A stretch of 6,442 nt of DNA from an uncultured Clostridia bacterium. GTDB taxonomy: Bacteria; Bacillota; Clostridia; Christensenellales; UBA1242. The translations under genes were made by a program, and so were the position numbers. This document shows positions 5,451-6,442 of the stretch, piece by piece. Position 1 is the stretch's first letter. Every line of letters begins with the position of its first letter. The notes below the pieces were generated by a model. The model worked only from the letters and a program-made list of their open reading frames with translations. It searched no databases and had not been told where the DNA came from. The stretch covers positions 1-6,442 of the forward strand of contig CAKVMF010000052.1 of the NCBI GenBank assembly GCA_934771675.1, given 5' to 3'.

Positions 5451-6442
5451 ATGGCAAAAAATTATTATGATATTTTGGGAGTTAACAAAAACGCTTCTGA
5501 CGACGAAATCAAAAAAGCTTACAGAAGTTTGGCAAAAAAATATCATCCAGATTTAAACCCAGGAAACGCTGAAGCAGCAGAAAAATTGAAAGAAGTCAAT
5601 GAAGCATATAGTGTGCTTTCCGACAAAACAAAACGTCAAAACTATGATACCTATGGAAATGAAAATGGTCCACAAGGATTTGGTGGTGGCGGAAGCGGTT
5701 TTGGAGGATTTGGCGGGTTCTCTTCAAGCGACTTCGGTGGCTTTGGTGATTTTGGAGATATTTTTAGCAATTTGTTTGGCAGTTCATTTGGCGGTGGAAG
5801 TTCAAGACGTTCATCAAGAAACAGCGGCCCACAAGCCATGCAAGGTGCAGATATTCAAGTTAAAATGAAACTTTCATTTGTTGAGGCTGCTTTTGGTTGC
5901 AAAAAATCTGTAAACTTAACAAGAACAGAAACTTGCTCAGCATGTAATGGTTCTGGTGCAAAAAACGGAACTGAAATTTCAACTTGTTCAAGATGCAGCG
6001 GAACTGGTTCAATTCGTCAAACACAAAACACTCCATTTGGTCAAGTTTTAACTGAAGGTGTTTGTCCTGATTGTCACGGAACTGGAAAAAAGATAAAAGA
6101 GAAATGTCCAATTTGCGGTGGCTCAGGCGTAACAAGACAAAACAGAACTATCGACTTAAACATTCCGGGCGGTGTTGACAATGACCAAGTTTTAACACTT
6201 CGTGGTCAAGGTGAAGCAGGAAAGAATGGCGGACCTGCTGGTGATATGCAAATTATGATTCAAGTTGAACCACACAAGATTTTGAAACGTGAAGGTTATG
6301 ATGTTTATGAAGACGTTCCAATCTCATTTACTGAAGCACTTCTTGGTAGCAAAATCAAAATTGCCGGTATCAATGAAACACTTGAAATCACAATTCCAGA
6401 ACTCACTCAAAGCGGAACAATCCTTACAATAAAGGGTAAAGG
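5451..6442 (+). CDS. dnaJ: Chaperone protein DnaJ (Hsp40), 3' end outside window
   Basis: An open frame from the ATG at 5451 runs off the right edge after 330 codons; class A DnaJ proteins are typically about 370-380 aa, so roughly the last 45 residues are missing. Translation gives a J domain (MAKNYYDILGVNK, HPD at 32-34, the motif that stimulates DnaK ATPase, ending QNYDTYG), then a Gly/Phe-rich linker (about 72-125) with DIFSNLFG. The zinc-binding domain has all four CXXCXGXG repeats: CSACNGSG (162-169), CSRCSGTG (179-186), CPDCHGTG (205-212) and CPICGGSG (219-226). The C-terminal substrate-binding domain follows with IPGGVDNDQVLTLRGQGEAG and VPISFTEALLGSKI. In IPELTQSGT the usual Gly of IPEGTQSGT is Leu, a small variation. 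DnaJ delivers unfolded clients to DnaK. It follows dnaK by 113 bases and is probably in the same CIRCE-controlled operon, downstream of a hairpin. Confidence 0.98.
   Translation, partial: MAKNYYDILGVNKNASDDEIKKAYRSLAKKYHPDLNPGNAEAAEKLKEVNEAYSVLSDKTKRQNYDTYGNENGPQGFGGGGSGFGGFGGFSSSDFGGFGDFGDIFSNLFGSSFGGGSSRRSSRNSGPQAMQGADIQVKMKLSFVEAAFGCKKSVNLTRTETCSACNGSGAKNGTEISTCSRCSGTGSIRQTQNTPFGQVLTEGVCPDCHGTGKKIKEKCPICGGSGVTRQNRTIDLNIPGGVDNDQVLTLRGQGEAGKNGGPAGDMQIMIQVEPHKILKREGYDVYEDVPISFTEALLGSKIKIAGINETLEITIPELTQSGTILTIKGK

Noticed and set aside
5599..5868. Forward open frame of 89 codons in another frame, and a Pro-rich reverse frame at 5651-5839
   Set aside because: Both overlap the Gly/Phe-rich part of dnaJ; the Pro-rich frame is simply the complement of Gly codons. 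The dnaJ frame from 5451 has full family conservation.

Overview
The window is an AT-rich, densely packed stretch of bacterial chromosome with the gene order lepA (3' end) - hemW - hrcA - grpE - dnaK - dnaJ (5' part), all on the + strand. This order is the classical heat-shock chaperone locus of low-GC Gram-positive bacteria (Bacillota). Further support comes from a CIRCE operator in front of hrcA, a DnaK that appears to lack the N-terminal-domain insertion typical of Gram-negative DnaK, and strong reliance on A/T-ending codons. The species cannot be named from this window. An uncultured, probably anaerobic Clostridia-like or related lineage is a reasonable guess, but only an inference.

Layout. 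Bases 2-286 encode the C-terminal domain of LepA (EF4). A short gap of 58 bases carries a good sigma-A-type promoter that starts only about a dozen bases before hemW (345-1532). hemW ends in a strong intrinsic terminator (1544-1575), which isolates it from what follows. Bases 1576-1723 form the control region of the chaperone operon: A/T tracts, a promoter (1610-1638), and a CIRCE inverted repeat (1647-1673) at the predicted transcript start. hrcA (1724-2752) overlaps grpE (2752-3399) by one base. A gap of 105 bases without a convincing promoter leads to dnaK (3505-5337). A gap of 113 bases containing a terminator-like hairpin leads to dnaJ, which starts at 5451 and runs off the right edge.

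How the genes work together. HrcA represses its own operon through CIRCE and is released under protein-folding stress. GrpE (nucleotide exchange factor), DnaK (Hsp70) and DnaJ (Hsp40) are the three parts of one ATP-driven folding machine. LepA and HemW are the usual upstream neighbours, with separate roles in translation and in heme or radical-SAM chemistry.

No new biological system is evident; this is a core, vertically inherited locus. The details worth a second look are an 8-bp inverted repeat that competes with the CIRCE right arm, a near-perfect GTG(C/T)TAGCA direct repeat around the -10 box, a histidine-rich N-terminus and likely 11-residue coiled-coil insertion in GrpE, a DnaK tail without the usual acidic end, and the dnaK-dnaJ hairpin. 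No tRNA, rRNA, mobile element, CRISPR array or pseudogene was seen.
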